DNA from: Synergistetes bacterium JGI 0000079-D21
GTDB taxonomy: Bacteria; Synergistota; Synergistia; Synergistales; 79-D21
Assembly (NCBI GenBank): GCA_000402835.1
Contig: AQRZ01000052.1
Coordinates: 2,535-10,000 of the forward strand
DNA: 7,466 bases
Direction of reading: 5' to 3'
The notes under the pieces are model-generated. The model made no database searches and was not told the origin of the DNA. It saw nothing but the letters and a program-made list of their open reading frames with translations. Both the position numbers and the translations under genes were made by a program. Shown here one piece after another: positions 6,764 to 7,466 of this stretch; positions within the stretch are counted from its first letter, which is position 1; every line of letters begins with the position of its first letter.

Positions 6764-7466
6764 TCAGGCCTCCAGTTGGAAGGGCCATCCCGCAACCCCG
6801 GTTTCCAGGAGGGCGACTTTTTCGATTCCGTGGGATCGAAGGATGCTCAGGGCATCCCAGCCGCGAATCGAGATTTTGCAGAATGCCACGATCTCCCTGT
6901 CCCTGGGAAGCGTCCCTCCCTTTTCCCAGAGGGCCCCAAGCGGGATATAGGTGATATTGCCGAACGGCAGCCTGCCGTCCTTTTGTGTTTCTTCGGGCGA
7001 ACGAACGTCGAGGAGGATGAAATCTTCTCCGTTTCGGACCTTTTCCTGGATTTCCAGGGGAGTATATGTTTTCAGCAAGCCTTCCGATTTGTTCCGGAGG
7101 GTGTTTGCTGCGTGCGTCAAAGGGTCGAGGGCGGTCGAATAGGGCGGGGCATAGGCCAGGTCGGCGTCAGCGAGATCCTCGACAGTCAGGCCGCCCGTGA
7201 TCGCGGCCACAAGAGTGTCAAGCCGCTTGGAAACTTCACCCGCTCCAAAAGCCTGCCCTCCCAGAAGCCTTCCGGTCTCACGATCGGCCACGAGCTGAAG
7301 GATCACGGGGGCGGAATTGGGCATGAAGTGGGGTTTATCGGAATTCATGATAGAAACCGAGATGGGATCGAATCCGGCTTCCTTCGCGGCATCCACGCTG
7401 AGTCCCGTCCTCCCGGCGGTGTACTCGAACAGCCGGAGGATCGCTGTTCCAAGCACCCCTTTGAAC
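6764..7466 (-). CDS. CoA-disulfide reductase-like flavoprotein with C-terminal rhodanese domain (5' partial)
   Basis: The C-terminal ~234 residues of an FAD/NAD-linked disulfide oxidoreductase fused to a rhodanese domain, as in CoADR-RHD and NADH-dependent persulfide or polysulfide reductases. The FAD- and NAD-binding domains lie beyond the window. The frame is open to base 7466, reading FKG before VLGTAILRLF, so the GTG at 7456 is an internal Val and not a start. Counting from that Val, the dimerisation domain covers about 1-115, with GGQAFG (66-71) and the hallmark YAPPYSTALDP (102-112). The rhodanese domain covers about 130-228, with LLDVRSPEE (148-156) and a loop starting at catalytic-type Cys193, CKISIRG. 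In the family, the flavin centre reduces CoA disulfides or persulfides and the rhodanese Cys carries sulfane sulfur. The precise substrate here is inferred only. The redox Cys of the FAD domain is not visible. A hairpin follows the stop, then the acyltransferase gene. Confidence 0.9.
   Translation of the reverse strand, partial: FKGVLGTAILRLFEYTAGRTGLSVDAAKEAGFDPISVSIMNSDKPHFMPNSAPVILQLVADRETGRLLGGQAFGAGEVSKRLDTLVAAITGGLTVEDLADADLAYAPPYSTALDPLTHAANTLRNKSEGLLKTYTPLEIQEKVRNGEDFILLDVRSPEETQKDGRLPFGNITYIPLGALWEKGGTLPRDREIVAFCKISIRGWDALSILRSHGIEKVALLETGVAGWPFQLEA

Noticed and set aside
1..7466. CRISPR array, tRNA, insertion sequence or defence system
   Set aside because: No regularly spaced repeats, cloverleaf-like sequence, transposase or terminal repeats, and no nuclease/effector cluster were seen. 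The genes are mostly housekeeping in type.

Overview
The window is about 60% GC, densely packed and coding almost throughout. The best-identified genes are a beta-CASP ribonuclease-type protein, tyrosyl-tRNA synthetase, a 4-oxalocrotonate tautomerase homologue, an LpxL/HtrB-type acyltransferase and a CoA-disulfide-reductase-like flavoprotein with a rhodanese tail. The acyltransferase implies a Gram-negative (diderm) cell with lipid A-type LPS. The flavoprotein type is common in anaerobes and sulfur-exposed bacteria. Strong GGAGG ribosome sites and the gene mix would suit an anaerobic diderm such as a member of the Synergistota. That placement is inference only; nothing in the window proves it.

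Left half (1-4560, plus strand): the tail of an unidentified upstream frame, a beta-CASP metallo-hydrolase, a membrane-anchored protein of unknown function, and tyrS. They are separated by 48 and 39 nt with no terminator, so they look like one transcription unit. A strong hairpin at 4568-4601 closes it.

Middle (4561-5834): a Trp-rich protein of unknown function on the minus strand converges on tyrS. It is divergent from a small plus-strand tautomerase gene, and an AT-rich intergenic stretch with promoter-like sequences lies between them.

Right part (5831-7466, minus strand): the flavoprotein-rhodanese gene (5' end beyond the window), a second strong hairpin, then the acyltransferase. The stop codon of the acyltransferase gene overlaps that of the tautomerase gene (TTAG).

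Ribosome-site evidence moves three starts inward from the longest ORF: the membrane protein (1711), the unknown minus-strand gene (5539) and the acyltransferase (6700). I see no mobile element, CRISPR array, tRNA or rRNA, and no convincing new defence or other novel system. The best leads are the two uncharacterised proteins, the paired GAAGGCGG hairpins without clear U-tracts, and the stop-codon overlap.
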